NCBI GenBank assembly: GCA_963920705.1
Contig: OY987231.1
Span: 16,097,024-16,161,023 of the forward strand
From: Odiellus spinosus
Taxonomy: Eukaryota > Arthropoda > Arachnida > Opiliones > Phalangiidae
Length of the DNA stretch: 64,000 bases
Direction of reading: 5' to 3'
The position numbers were made by a program, and so were the translations under genes. The stretch's first letter is position 1. Each line of letters starts with the position of its first letter. Below the pieces are notes generated by a model. That model was not told where the DNA came from. It saw only the letters and a list, made by a program, of their open reading frames with translations, and ran no database searches. Below, piece by piece: positions 24,051 through 37,366 of this stretch.

Positions 24051-26858
24051 TTAACCCTGCACGACAGGCTTCAAGTGACAGAAACATTTATTTTGTATAA
24101 GCTTCTCTTGGAAAAGCGAAAGCAAAAGGTTGAAAAACTTGATTTAAAATGTGGCATAACTGTTAATATTATTTCTCTAATTATTTATAACCATCATGAC
24201 GTCATTTCAATAAGAAAAAAAAATCTTCCTTAGAGTAAAAATTTCCATAGAGAACAGGTTTTTTTAATGTTAAATACAATCCTAATTCTGTGGATTCTAA
24301 AATATTCTTTGATGCTTCTGCTTTAGATTTCCATTTTTGTTTTGTTTTATAATTTGAAAGGCTTCGCATAGTTGTTGCGCAAATTCTACTAATATTTCAC
24401 CAGGGTCTTGGCTGTGTATCCTAAACGATGTCGCGTATATATCAACTTGGTTGCTTTTTTTGTTTGACCGCATGCACATGCAAGTCCCTTATATAAAATT
24501 CGCTGTTTCACCTAAATCGCTGATACGTTATGAGAGAGATACGTATAGGTAAATTAGTATTACTCGCACGATCTCGTCTTCATTAAAACCGAGTCGTAGC
24601 CTCCTAATGGCGAGGTATTATCACCCCGAGTATATCGCTGTCGTATAGTAGGAATCAAAATATTTCGTACGGGTGCCAAGAAAAAAAAAAACCCCACGTT
24701 GTTACTATGTGGGTTCCCCCAACTCTCTCTTTAGCATATTCGTCGGGAACTGTTTTGTTATATTCGGACGGACGGATAGGAACATTTGTTTTTTGGAATA
24801 AATTAACTTCGTGTATGGGATATGAATATTTGCTGATTTCTTCCTAATGAGATGTATGACATCTTTGCAATACGTAATTCAAATTTTTTCATTCGCTGTT
24901 CTATACCTCAAAGTAGTATAGAGTGAATATATATAAATTTTTACAATCTTTTTGATATCATTTAATCAGAACCTAAAAGTAACGCGAGGTATTCAAACTT
25001 TTCTTAAAAGTGTAGACCTTTTCGTAAAATAATTGTAGCTTATTAATAAGATCACAGGTAAATCATACTTCAAGTTTACAACAAGGCATACGATGAACTA
25101 AGTCCGATTCGCTCGGTCGGTGGTTTCACCCTAAGTATTCCGAAATTTGTACAGAATAGCAGAGAGGCCGAGTAGTTTCTCTACAGAGTACTTGAACAGG
25201 AAAAGAACAACCTAAACCTTGGCGCCAGCCATCAGACAGCTGGGGTTCTTTAAGGTAAATTTTACCCCCATACGATTTAGGAATTACTAAATGTTTAAGA
25301 CCAATAGCAAAGGCTTAGAGATCTTTCTATGTTCCTCCTTTTAATTGTGATAAGACAGCAAGATTTAAAAGCATTTTGATGCAGTCACCAAATTGAATCT
25401 TGTGTTGTTATTTGAAATAAAATGGGAATTTAAAATTAATTTATAGTTTATAAAATGAGTTTAATTGGTTTAATCATTTTTAGGTTTTCAATGAAGCCTT
25501 AGTCATTCGTTCCCACATAAAAACCCGACGATTCCTGGCTAGAACTAATAATTACGGTATTATCAAACAGCTGTAATTACTAATTACCAACCAATAGTGG
25601 GAAAAATTTAGTTTTGGTAGGCAAGACTTATCTATAAATACAATATAATAGTGGTTTAGCGAACCTAATCTTACATATCGTAACAGAGGTTGATATAAAG
25701 TCCTGGTTTTTGAAGTCCCATAATCGGCAGTCGAAAAATAACAAAAGGGGTTGTGTGTCCATTAACCCACTGAAGAGCGCCCCATTGTCAAAAAGTGCCA
25801 GGTGGAAATCGCGAACTCGGAAATACGTCATTTTTCGGATCAAGATCATGGCTACGATTGGCGTTAGCGATATCTATAGAGTATTAAGCGCGTCGTTTTC
25901 TCCCTAGACTTTAATAATGATGGATTGGTCGGGGTGACTCGGCAGTATCTGTCCCCACTTTCCTCCGAACCCACTCTTGGTCTACTCCGTGGAACTGCAC
26001 GAAATCGGTCAGAGGTTTCGGTAAGGAATAGCTTGGTACCGTAAACTCTCTAAACAATATGGTAAAGTCCACCATGTCGAATCGCAAAACATTTGCGCGA
26101 GTATTTCCCTTCATCAAATAGTGTCTTTGCAAGAAGACGAAAACACAAGAATTGGGCTAAACAGTGTCAAATCAAATTGCAACCGAATTGTCCCAAAATA
26201 TTCACGTAGCAAGATCATTTTTGTTCGGGGTGAACCGAAATTGAACTGGTTCAACTTTCAAAATCCCAGTTTTCTCAAATTTATTTTACAAACCCAAGCT
26301 GCAAACCATGCCCTTTCACCTATAGTTTTCTCAAATTATTTTTGCACTGTCGTTTATTCAAAATTTTTCCCACAACACGACGACGAAATCCATTAGCCTC
26401 ACCGTTAGTTTTAATTTTGAAAGTAGCCAAAAATTGAAAGCCGATTCAAAGAGATAGTTTATAAGGGATGCAGTCTAACTTTATACGTTTCGAAATCTGT
26501 ACCTGGTTCATACTTAGTCAATGGCCTTACCGGGATAGTCTGAATAGGGGGAGCGAGAACATGAGCTTGCTTGTCTTTGGCCAAAATATTTTTGGGGTTT
26601 CAAATTACAACGTGTAGAGGGGTTATTATATCGGCGGCCTCTTTCAAACCCGCTTTGTCGGGGAGCGGGTAGTTATTGAGATATTTGGCTATAAATCGCG
26701 CGCGTAGGTTTCTTTCGATTCGAGAGAAATGACCCGAGCATTCGCGTTGACTCTTAAAACGGAGAGGTTCGCGAAAATTTAATGTCTTAGGGTATATGTG
26801 TACTTTCAAAAGACAGCTATAAGGCAATCAGGTCGTGGGATTTTATGTTCTATTTCAT
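24051..26858. other. Non-coding, with GC-richer patches
   Basis: No gene recognised. GC-richer, non-repetitive patches at 25090-25250, 25780-26110 and 26510-26830 are possible regulatory islands. The small frames there on both strands have no protein-like features. Confidence 0.4.
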
Positions 26859-27144
26859 TTAAAGTGAGGCTGTCACCAAATATCAAAAAGGTTTAAATTT
26901 TGTTCCTGTACTTTATGTAGTAATTAATTCTCTAAAGTTTAAAATTAAAGGCGTGACTTCTGGATTAAGTACTTTCACCAAAAATACACCATGAAAGCGA
27001 CCATACCACGTGACAGAACGTGCGAGTGTAGGCTCTATAATAGCCACACGATTTGGTTTTCAAAAATTTTCAAAAGCAAAACTAGGAACGCCTTTCAACA
27101 ATCTTCCCAAAAATTCTACTAAAATCGTGACAGCCTCACTTAAA
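26859..27144. mobile_element. MITE family F (276 bp) with TTAAA target duplication
   Basis: Inverted ends GTGAGGCTGTCAC at 26864 and 27139 are flanked by the direct repeat TTAAA at 26859-26863 and 27140-27144 (it may be a TTAA duplication plus one base). A related end, GTGAGGCTGACAC, occurs on the minus strand at 60732-60744. Confidence 0.82.
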
Positions 27145-30100
27145 GGGTTATACGATATTAGAGTCCATTTGAGATTTTATTTATTGTCCAATTAATTATT
27201 TAACGACTAAGTTGAAAAGTACTGATTTGGGGTCAAATACACGCGTGTAAAATTTAGGGGAAGTTCAGTACAATGATATAAAATAATATTATTGAACTTG
27301 TTACTATAATAGATCCAACATTACGGTTAGTTTTAAGAATGAATTGAATGTATATTAAAGAAATTGATATAATTTTGAAATTAGTAAAATGTAATTAAAA
27401 ATAAACTATTTTTCCTGAACTTGAATCTCAAGTTTTATTTACAGGAATTTTAAAATTGAAACGGTCAGTGGTCCGCACTATAAGCCTCTGAGAAATTCCA
27501 AAAGATTGACTATAACTAATCACCATTTGAGAGGTGAGGTCAGGTTTTCTCATACGACACCCTTAAATTTCGCGCGGGAAAATACCCCTAACGAACTATA
27601 TTACCACGAGTCAACTATAGTTAATTATATTCAATTAAAAGCAAGATGTTTTTCCGCGAAATACACCAATCTTGTAGCTGACGCTGTATAAGTAGGGTTA
27701 CGTCTAATTACAATTTATTCCTTGAAACAATGAAGCACTCTTCAGAATGGTATCATTCCTTTTTCCCATACATTAACTCGACTGATAGATGAATAGACGG
27801 GTTTCTAATATAGTACGTACTACGTAGTAATAAAAGTCGGAATCGTATCAAATGTAAACGCCCGAGAATAGCGAGAATAGCCATTATCCCAACACCATAT
27901 TTTAAATTATACCGGTATCGTCTTATTATAAAATCCGTGAAATAATTAAAGGAGTTTTAATTCGAGCTAATTTCGCTGCCAAGAACTGGATTCGAAGCGA
28001 GATTACGAGGTCTATTCATTCACGTGTGATCGTGAAATCAAGGGACGCGAACTCCGACGATCAGAGAGCTTTATGGATTAGATAGAGAGGGATCAGAGAA
28101 GAAAATCAACTTTAACATGATGGGAGTTTTATACAAAACGAGCCCTACGTCTTCAAACATCGCGGAAAAGATCTTCGGGGCAATTAGCCTCTTATTATTA
28201 AATCGCCGAGTATGAGAAGAACATACCTCGAAATAATTATTTTCTCTCTACGGGTCTCGTACTAGGGGCGCCACAAACGTATATTTAAAAATCACGTAAG
28301 CCTTAAAGCGTGTAAATTCGGCATGGTAGTTATAATAAGAGAATTGATAGGGGGGCTTGTATCGTAGTAGTCTAACATTGTAAAATATATTAAATAAAAA
28401 CATAATTGCCCGAGGCAGAGGGAATTTTTTAAGCTTCATTAGACATACATCTTGTATTTTTTGGTGTCGCCCCCTTTTGTGATGATGAAGTTAGTTTTAT
28501 TTGTAAATAACTAGAATATTCATGTTCTTTACTATAAGGCATGCTTGGTAGATTAATGTCAACGTCGTTTTTCGGCTTATCCCCTAGTAATCAAGGTAGG
28601 GGACTGTTAATTTTCAAGCGTGAAGTCGAGCGCATGTTCCCTATAGCTGCCCCATTCGTATCTATCTACCGACCGCTTGAATGTATTTTGTTTTATTATT
28701 CTTGTACATTTTAATTTTGGGCCTAGATTGCAAACCAAATCAAAAGCACGCGTATTAATACACGATGGTATATTTTCATAGAGTATAAATCAGTTTTGCA
28801 AACTTCTCTTGAACAAGAGTGTATCTTTCTTTATATATTTAATGATAGCCCACGTGCTTACCCTAGGTTAAAAATGATCAGAGTTGTATGATAGGCAAAA
28901 CAAAACAAACTTTAGCCCCTAAGTGTCTTTGAAACGTTTGAGATTATGAATTATGGTTTACATATTTTGCTACACCGCTATACTATACTGCACAATATAT
29001 AATGTACTATAATTGCTACCTGTTACTTATTGGTTAAGTATTTCACAATTTATTACTACAAGACTAATAAATTAGCTGAAGTTTTGGAATAAAAAAAAAA
29101 CTGGATTTTTTTTTCATCTTTTTGAGAGTGAGGCTTTGAAAATTCCAGTGGCTTTTATTCTGGGGCGATTTATTACCAAGAGCTTATAAAACAAAACGGG
29201 GTGTATTGAAGAAAATATACCTTGTCCTGGACTTCCCTTAACTTCCTAATCAATTTAACTACTAAAAATAATAAGTTAGGCAAACCATTCATTCAACTTG
29301 AATTGGCAGAACGCAAGAAATGAGGCTACATTTAAATCTAAGAAAACAAAACCAGAGTTAAAGGGATAGCCTATAGCTTTGCACATGTCGCAAATTCAAT
29401 TATGACTACTAATAATGTAAAACGAACATTACCAATCATCCCCCTGCTTGTTTAATTTTAATTTATCTAAACACGTTTATTCTGGCAATATAATAAGCCC
29501 TTGGAATATGTTGTATTGTTAAATATCTCTAACAAACCTTGAGGGTAATTTTCTCATGTAATGAGCTAAGAGGAGGCGAGTTTTGGCGTATGCTAATTAA
29601 TGCTTTTTAACTGTTTAATATTTGATTACGTTTTAGTTTTTTTTCCCCTCCTGTTCTCTATATACAAGTATAATTGCCAATTTAGAGAAATATATAAATG
29701 GAATCCTCATTTTACGATAAATTTAAATAACAATAATACGATGGTATAAATCGCGTATTGAACTTAATACATAATTTTTGGGATGTTAATCGTTGATATT
29801 TTTATTTCATGAATGAATCGGTTTTGTAAAATAAATGTAACACATTTTAATTCGTTCATTCATCCTTATTTAAGGGCGTTAACTAGATAACTAGAATATT
29901 TTAGCATTTTAAAAAACAAAAGGGGAGAATTAGGATTTTTACTACGATATTATAAACCGGTAATGACATCGATTTTTGATTCATTAGATAATTTAGAAAG
30001 TATGCAAACGATCATATCGTGTTAGAGTCAAATTTCCTGGTTAACCCACGGATGAATGACGGATCTATGAAAATAATTTAATTTGGTCCACGCCAGGCTA

Positions 30101-31777
30101 ATATAATTATACCCACTTAAAAGTATATAACGTTTTTGTAGGACTAATTATTTATTCATATTTTTAAATTTGAATAAAGTTTTCACCATCAAGGTTTTAA
30201 GCTTGCTTTCTATTCCTATTGTGATGTATAAAGTTTCAAAATTTTAATTTAAAACTGTCACACGTAATGGATTCGAGTATCATTATCTCACGCGATGTAA
30301 GGATATTTAAATCAAAATTAAACTGATTTCAAAAACCAGTTAGACTTTGCAATTTTTCTATTACCCAAACTTAAAACCTAACTAGAACTCATTATTAAAA
30401 TTAATTACTTGTATTTATATAAATTTAAATTTCGTAAATAAATCTTACTCTGCTTTGAGAGATTTTTGGGATTTCACTGTTAATTTGTGGTTAACGATAA
30501 AACAAAATTGAAAGGTTTTAATTAGCTTACCTTATAGGAATATAGTAGTATACCTAATTACGGCGAAATTTCAACCCATTTCATCACAAAATGCACACGT
30601 GATTATTCTTATTGCAGAATTATATCCAATAACGCAACGTTTTAAACACTTAAATTGGTAATTACTTAGTGGCCAGTTGAAAAAAAAAAACGGTATTTAA
30701 AATCTAATTCACTCGGTAAGTAAAGTCGACACGAAATCCAAGCCCACGCACTTCGATTCATTTTCTCGTTTCGAGTTGAAATAAATGAATTACGAACAAG
30801 ATTGTACGTTAAAATAAACTTATAAACTTTTAAATTTAACTTGAAATATCGAACTACACGAAAAGTTTAAATTTTTATCCGTTTTTAAGCCGGCAATACA
30901 CACGCGAATCCAACACTGCCTACGACTTGACGTTTTGGCGCCCGATTTAACCTAATATCAATTTGTTTTCAAAGGTCGCCGCTAGATGGCGAGACTGGGC
31001 CCAATTGCTGAAATTTTCGAGTAAAAAATCTGATATATTCCTCGCCTTGGACAAAATGGTATTAAAAGCTTTAATAAGAGCATATAGCTTTATTAGAGCA
31101 AGAGGCTAAGCGTGTATGAAAAAATTATTTTCACTGAAATAAAATTACGGTATGCGTTTGTTTGTGTTTAAATAAATGGATAATGTTAAATTATTAATTT
31201 ATATTTGTAATTTTCATATTTAATAATATAATAAAGTATATTAAATTTGGAAATATTTTTTCTGGTATTCTAATCTTTAATAAAGATAAAATAGACTAAT
31301 AAAACAACGAATTTTAAGCGGAATAATAATCACAGGAAAGCTTAAATGAAAGAAATTAAAACCTATTTTAACGAGCGAATTATAATATATTATATAAGAG
31401 GGTGGTAGCTTAATTAGTGTTAATAATATTGGCATTAATTAATCTTAACTTTTTTTCCTCCGAATTCCAAAAATCCGACTCGAAACGACGATAGAATATA
31501 TTTTACTCAGTTTAAGCGAGGTTTTTGGAATTCCATTGTTATAATTTGAAAGGTATACTTAATCAAGCAGGTAATTAGTCGTAATTTTAATAAGTTTGAC
31601 TTTCGCCTCTTTATTTAAGAATATTAAACGAGTAAATACTTAATTTTCGTAATTAAGTAAACTAATATTACTTAAAATCATACTATAATAATATTTATTT
31701 TTCTACGGAGAGCAGTGCTCTAATCGACATTTTATATGTCAAAATATGTCGCTTTTGATTTAGTAACTTTGTTATAT
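27145..31777. other. AT-rich non-coding
   Basis: No gene or bounded repeat was recognised over 4.6 kb. CpG-containing patches at 27530-27690 and 27960-28270 stand out, as does a short one at 30900-31020. Confidence 0.4.
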
Positions 31778-31809
31778 CAGGGTTTTTATAGTATCCTATA
31801 AAAACCCTG
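31778..31809. repeat. Perfect 14-bp stem hairpin
   Basis: CAGGGTTTTTATAG at 31778-31791 is followed after 4 bases by its exact reverse complement at 31796-31809. The loop is too short for a microRNA precursor. Role unknown. Confidence 0.8.
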
Positions 31810-31881
31810 GTTATTTCATGATATTAATCGATCATAGATCTAAATTTGGTGCAACCGAAAACGGTTTAAAACGGTTTCAAA

Positions 31882-32176
31882 AGCTACGGTCACACTAGCA
31901 TTTCTTAATCGATTTGAAACGATAAAATCAAACCGATACTCAAATCGCCAGAAATCGTTTTAAGCCTCAAGTGTTCACGCATTATCTTTATAAATCGATT
32001 TATCGTAGCTCCATCTATCGGTTGTTGAAACCGAATCGGTATGAAACTGGTTCCCGAAGCAGTTTCGAGAAATTGAATCAAATATATTCGAGAAAAGACG
32101 TTTTCAAGTTCATACCACTCTATAGCGTGTTTTGAAACGGTTTAAATCGATTCCAAGGCCTAGAATGAACGCAGCT
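31882..32176 (-). mobile_element. MITE family C, full-length copy (295 bp)
   Basis: The left end is AGCTACGGTCACACTAG and the right end CCTAGAATGAACGCAGCT, inverted relative to 13247 and 34893. The internal sequence is collinear with those copies over the full length. Confidence 0.87.
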
Positions 32177-32754
32177 AATGTGTCTAGCGTGAACCCAATT
32201 TATATTTCTTATAATTAAAACGCTAATTAGTTCGAAATGGCATATGTGGTAGAAAGAAAAATATATTTTCCAAGATTACCGTGCCAAAAATCACTCAAAA
32301 TGTCGTGAGAAAATCGTTAATAGTACCGTATGAAAATATTAAGATTAGTTTTGAATATATTGCCATTATAAAGAAAGCAAAAGAATCCAACGTACGGATA
32401 ATTAAAATGAAATCAAATACGAATTAAATCATTTGAAAAATCTATAACTACGGGCTCGAATCAATGGTAAGTTAGAGGATAGGCACATCGGACTATCAAC
32501 AATGGCATGCGCCGCTAAAAACACATAATATCGCGTGTCAATCACCATTAGTGAAAATATCGAATTTCTTTTTTTTTAAGTCGAGTCCATAATCAAGACC
32601 ATCCTTGATGATATATCTTCTACGTGCAGGAAGTTGCATTAGCCAGAAGCTAAATTAAATTCGTCTTGATAATTACAACAAGCAAACACTCCGTTAGGTT
32701 TTTTTTTCTATCCTTACTTTTAGATTTATTGCGTAGCAGCGTGTTGTATTCTTA

Positions 32755-32942
32755 AGCTACGTTCACACTCGACACTTTGCAATCGTTTTCAAACCATTTC
32801 GATTGTTCAAATCGATTTTTCGAGCCCAAATTTCATTTTTAAACAAAAAAAAAAAATCTCTACAGTTGACCCCAAAAGTTTTCATTTTGATTTTTCCAAA
32901 ATTGTTGAAAACCATTTCAAAGTTTGAAATGTGAAAGTAGCT
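32755..32942 (+). mobile_element. MITE family E (188 bp)
   Basis: It begins AGCTACGTTCACACTCGAC and ends GAAATGTGAAAGTAGCT, an imperfect inverted pair. The diagnostic inner block ATCTCTACAGTTGACCCC recurs at 35366 and 40028. The end sequence resembles family C, so both may be mobilised by the same transposase (inference). Confidence 0.7.
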
Positions 32943-33299
32943 TTATAGAGTAAGGGGATCTATAGAATTTAATTTCGGCAGGTGCGCGTTATACAACTTT
33001 AACATACCGTTCCCTCTTAAGGAACATTATAAGGTTGGTCCGGCTTGGACGGCGATTCATTACGGGGGTTTCATTTAGACAGGGTTCTACACTACCGAAA
33101 ATGTCATAAATACCTTCAATTAGGAGTTTTTTATAGTCGAGCGTGAAAGGGGCACTTTATCGAGGCGCGTGTCTATTAGTAATCATTTTCCTAAATGAAG
33201 CGAAAAAAAAAAAAAAAAAACATATTGAAGAAGTTTATATTCGTTTTCACTCTCACATAAGTGTTGGGTGTAAATTATATTTTTCTGTGATAATATCTT

Positions 33300-34150
33300 A
33301 ATATTTTTCAAGTATTGTTTTAGATAATTTCTCGAAATGTCTTCCGAAAAATATCCAAAATTTCAAGAATAATCTTCGATATTTTTAATATATTATATTT
33401 GATATTTTTAAAATAATATTTAAAAATATTATTTTAAAATTATCAAAAATAATATATTAAAAATAAATTGAAAATAATATTTCACAAATATTTGTGAAAT
33501 ATTATTTTCAATGTTTTTAAAATAATATTTTTTAAATATTTTTGATATTTTTAAAGTAATACTTTGATATTTTTAAAACAAAATTCTATTTTACGATGTT
33601 TTGCCAAATATTATTTTCGATATTTATAAAATATTTCTGATCATTTAAAAATATTATTTCCGATGTTTGCAAATTATATTATTTTCGATATTTGTAAAAT
33701 ATGATTTTCGATATTTGTAAAATATGATTTTCGATATTTGTAAAATATGATTTTCGATATTTGTAAAAAATGATTTTCGATATTTGTAAAATATTATTTT
33801 CGTTATTTGCAAAATATTATATTCGATATGTGCAAAATATTATATTCGATATGTGCAAAATATTATATTCGATATGTGCAAAATATTATATTCGATATGT
33901 GCAAAATATTATATTCGATATGTGCAAAATATTATATTCGATATGTGCAAAATATTATATTCGATATGTGCAAAATATTATATTCGATATGTGCAAAATA
34001 TTATATTCGATATGTGCAAAATATTATATTCGATATGTGCAAAATATTATATTCGATATGTGCAAAATATTATATTCGTTATTTGCAAAATATTATAGTA
34101 GTTATTTGCATAATATTATATTAGTTATTTGCAAAATTTTACATTAGTTA
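33300..34150 (+). repeat. 23-bp minisatellite with homogeneous core
   Basis: The core at about 33808-34080 holds about 11-12 near-identical 23-bp units (GCAAAATATTATATTCGATA then TGT). It is flanked on the left by about four TTCGATATTTGTAAAATATGATT-type units (33680-33780) and then by decayed AT-rich copies back to about 33300. Decayed units also follow on the right to about 34150. Because 23 is not a multiple of three, the repeat is open in all three plus frames and gives overlapping 81-125-codon frames; these are not genes. Confidence 0.93.
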
Positions 34151-34892
34151 TTTGAAAAACATCAACATATTTTCATTATTTGCTCATGACAATTTTACTA
34201 GCATCGTTTTAGATTATTTTTCCTATTTTTAAGAGACTATATAAACTGTCACATATATTTCTATAATTATGTCAACCATTACGGATTTTTGGCGCTCTTA
34301 TTTTTCTATTTAACATACATTTTCCGAAATCAACGTCGATGTTGTATTGACATAATTTCGTTAGCATACGAACATATTACAAGGTACCAGTATTTAAACC
34401 GAAACCCATATTTTCGAATTGTTAGCGTAGAGGGAAAAAATCATATAAGTCCAATAATGTCCTTCAGAATTGGATACTCCTAATATCCTACATATTCCTA
34501 CATATAGAATATAAAAAGAGATAAAGCGCTTCATTTCGTAGACTAAATAATTTAATTCCATCATTGTACGAAATTTTGAACATTCCAGACTGAAAATTAA
34601 TTATCTCGAGCAATTAAATAAATGTGTTGGATTTGTTTTTCAAATGCAATAATTAATATTTAAGTTGGCGTGCGGCATCGTTAGTCATTGTAAAATTCTG
34701 AACAATTTGATATTAGGGGCGGTACCGAAGTACTCGTACTGTCATGTAAATGCGCGTAATATACGAAACACATGTCATAGGGACTCGTTATTGCTTTAAT
34801 CCAACACACATAAATGTCATGTACCGCTCGTATCGATACTCTAACAAGGATGTGCAGATGTCGCGACAAGTACGAATTTGACAATCCTACAT
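34151..34892. other. AT-rich non-coding
   Basis: No gene or bounded repeat recognised between the minisatellite and the family C element. Confidence 0.4.
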
Positions 34893-35168
34893 AGCCGCGT
34901 TCGTATTAGGCCTTGGAATCGATTTAAAACGTTTCAAAACGTTTCGCTAGAGTCGCGTGAACGGGAAACCGTCTTTTCTCGAGTCGATTTGATTCGATTT
35001 CTCGAAACTGCTTCGGAAACCAGTTTCATACCGATACGGTTTCAACAACCGATAGTTGAAGCTATAATAAATCGATTTATAAAGAGCATGCGTCCTGGCG
35101 ATTTGAATGAATATCGGTTTGATTTTACCGTTTCAAATCGATTAACAAATGCTAGTGTGACCGTAGCT
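34893..35168 (+). mobile_element. MITE family C, full-length copy (276 bp)
   Basis: It begins AGCCGCGTTCGTATTAGGCC and ends CTAGTGTGACCGTAGCT. It is collinear with the copy at 13247 apart from a short internal deletion near 35090. The open frame at 34878-35201 is a side effect. Confidence 0.86.
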
Positions 35169-35278
35169 TATTTCTACGAAGCTACATTAGTCCTTGAATA
35201 GATATTTAAAGCGAAATTTATCGATTAGTCTAGGCTATGAATTATAATTTTTATATTTTCATAATATTAAAAACCTAT

Positions 35279-35439
35279 TAGCGAACGCAACTAGTTTTCA
35301 AACTCGACTAGTTCAAATTAACTTGTCTAGCAAATAATTTCATTTTATGACTCGTGATCTCTACAGGTGACCCCAAACTATTGCAATTTGACCTTTACAA
35401 AACGTTTAAAAACGTTTGTCTCTAGTATGAACGCGGTGT
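35279..35439. mobile_element. MITE family E, second copy
   Basis: It contains ATCTCTACAGGTGACCCC and ends CTAGTATGAACGCGGTGT. The left end is degraded (AGCGAACGCAACTAG). It is separated from the family C copy by only about 110 bp. Confidence 0.6.
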
Positions 35440-36395
35440 TTAAGGGGCGCTGATACTTTTGTCGTCTGCTAATGTGTTGATCCCTGTATGTAGCCACGCT
35501 TAAACTCAACACCTCAGGTTTTCGACAACGATCAACAGGTATAAGCTTTAATAGCAATTTTTAGCCACAAAAAAACAATTGACTTGCCACGAAAATCGCT
35601 TGGTGAAAATTAACCTTAAATCTCCTACAAATAAAAATGGGTCAATCAATTTCTCGCAAAAACAGGATTTAAACTAAATACTATAGTTAAAAAACATCAT
35701 TATTTCTTATTATATTCGAGATCAATTTCGCTATTATTTCTAACACCTTGAAATTCCATTTAAAATTACCCATAATAATTATTTATTATTTCTATACACT
35801 TTAGCATTTGAGTGTAGGCTGGTAACAATCCGATATCACAATAAAAATAATAGCTTCCAAGTGACACTGTCGGAATTTCTGTCAAAGGCCTATCTATACG
35901 GGTTATAGTTCTAGCATAAGCCTATTAATTCATCACCCGTAAGTTGGAGTTCCCCATTGAGCCCTTCGTATTCAGCACTATACAGGAGAGATAGAAATTT
36001 GAAGCCCTGCGCCACCTCGTGGAAAAAGCTATAGTTAATTCTACCCATCCCACCTCATTTCTCTTGACAGGAAACAAGATGTCCTAGCATGCATTGTGAA
36101 AGCTTCAAGCTACCACCACTAGATCCATTTGAGTTGCAAGACTGGCCAATCATTAGCTTAACGCTAAAACGACCCTCGTTTGTAACTTACGGGTTAATTA
36201 ATAGACTTATGGTTTTAGCTTATTCGCGTTATTTAAAACATAGGCTGCAAGTTTTAAAGAAATTATGTTATGATACAAAATCAAATCTAAACCAAGCTGG
36301 GAAAAGAATCACGTGCTAGGCTCATGCGAGACCATGCACTGTGTTCTATTTCTACAGTTTCCCATATGTTGGTTTTTAGTAAACAGTCTAGCTAG
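35440..36395. other. Non-coding
   Basis: Nothing recognised. Small plus frames at 36089-36319 and nearby lack known motifs. Confidence 0.35.
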
Positions 36396-36567
36396 TGTGA
36401 CGTCGAGGGGTCAGACACTCTTGAATTCGTTTGAGTTCACTGAGTTCAGCTTTGACAGTGCATTAAGTTCGAACTCTTATGAACTTCCGAGTTCAGCTTT
36501 GATAGTGCAAAGAGTTTAAATATTTTGTACACCTGAGTTCGAGAGTGTCTGCCCCCTCGTGTGACGT
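36396..36567. mobile_element. MITE family D (156 bp) with perfect 8-bp target duplication
   Basis: TGTGACGT at 36396-36403 and 36560-36567 brackets the element. The inverted ends are CGAGGGGTCAGACACTCT and CGAGGGGGCAGACACTCTCG. The interior consists of GAGTTC/GAACTC steps with the palindrome GAGTTCGAACTC-like repeats. An 8-bp duplication points to hAT-type or related transposition; the family name is not known to me. Confidence 0.9.
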
Positions 36568-37366
36568 CTTCCCCACTCTATATTCCATTATGTTATAACG
36601 TAGAATATCGTGAATTTGACTATGGAAAATTTTACGTGGCATATTTATATATATTTCCAATCATTTTTTAACAAAATTTTCCGAAAATTCTATTCAAAAT
36701 CGATTTGATTTTAATGTGAAACCGATTACAGTGTCACTTTAATACCGATAAAAAAATCAAAATAATATCCTTTAACCGATTGCATTTCTAAGTAGCAATT
36801 TCAAAGGCGTACATACTCATTAGTCGTATTTAATTTCATATTCTCATCGGCACCTTTCAGTCTACAGCCCCATTTCAGTTTTAGTTTTTAGCAAATACTG
36901 ATCAACGCTTGCTCTTAATCTCGTAGAAAATTTATAATTGATATAATAGGAGCTTTTAACTTTCTACTCACTGAAAACTAATATCGCGCCGATTATATAC
37001 CATCACAGTTATTCCAGTTTAATTAGGGACAATAAGGCATAAAAAAACAAAGTCATCATTAATTTAGGATAGCAAAGAAATGCTCGGAAAACTCGTAGCA
37101 AGGGTAGACATGTAATTTTCCATATACAACCTGGTTGTTATTATATGTTCGAAAATTCATAGATCGGTTTTAAAAAAGCGTTAACAGCAAACTTTAGGGA
37201 AAAAACCTAGGATGGGGAATATCACCATAAGAATATGAAACTACATCCAAGTATTCTTATAAATCCTACACGAGGGTTTTGAAGAACGATTTAAAACATA
37301 TAATTAAAATATTAAAAGGTGTACATTAAAAATATTGCATATCCTCTGTTTATTTTTAATTTTACC
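36568..37366. other. AT-rich non-coding
   Basis: Nothing recognised. Confidence 0.35.

Noticed and set aside
31778-31809. Possible microRNA precursor
   Set aside because: The stem is only 14 bp with a 4-base loop, too short for a pre-miRNA.
33770-34147. Overlapping open frames of 81-125 codons with a repeated 23-residue peptide
   Set aside because: Produced by a stop-free 23-bp tandem repeat read in three frames.
30979-36022. Two CTCF-like motifs (CCGCTAGATGGC at 30979 and GCCACCTCGTGG at 36011)
   Set aside because: Each has one mismatch to the degenerate core CCASYAGRKGGC. By a rough count about three such matches are expected by chance in a window this size.
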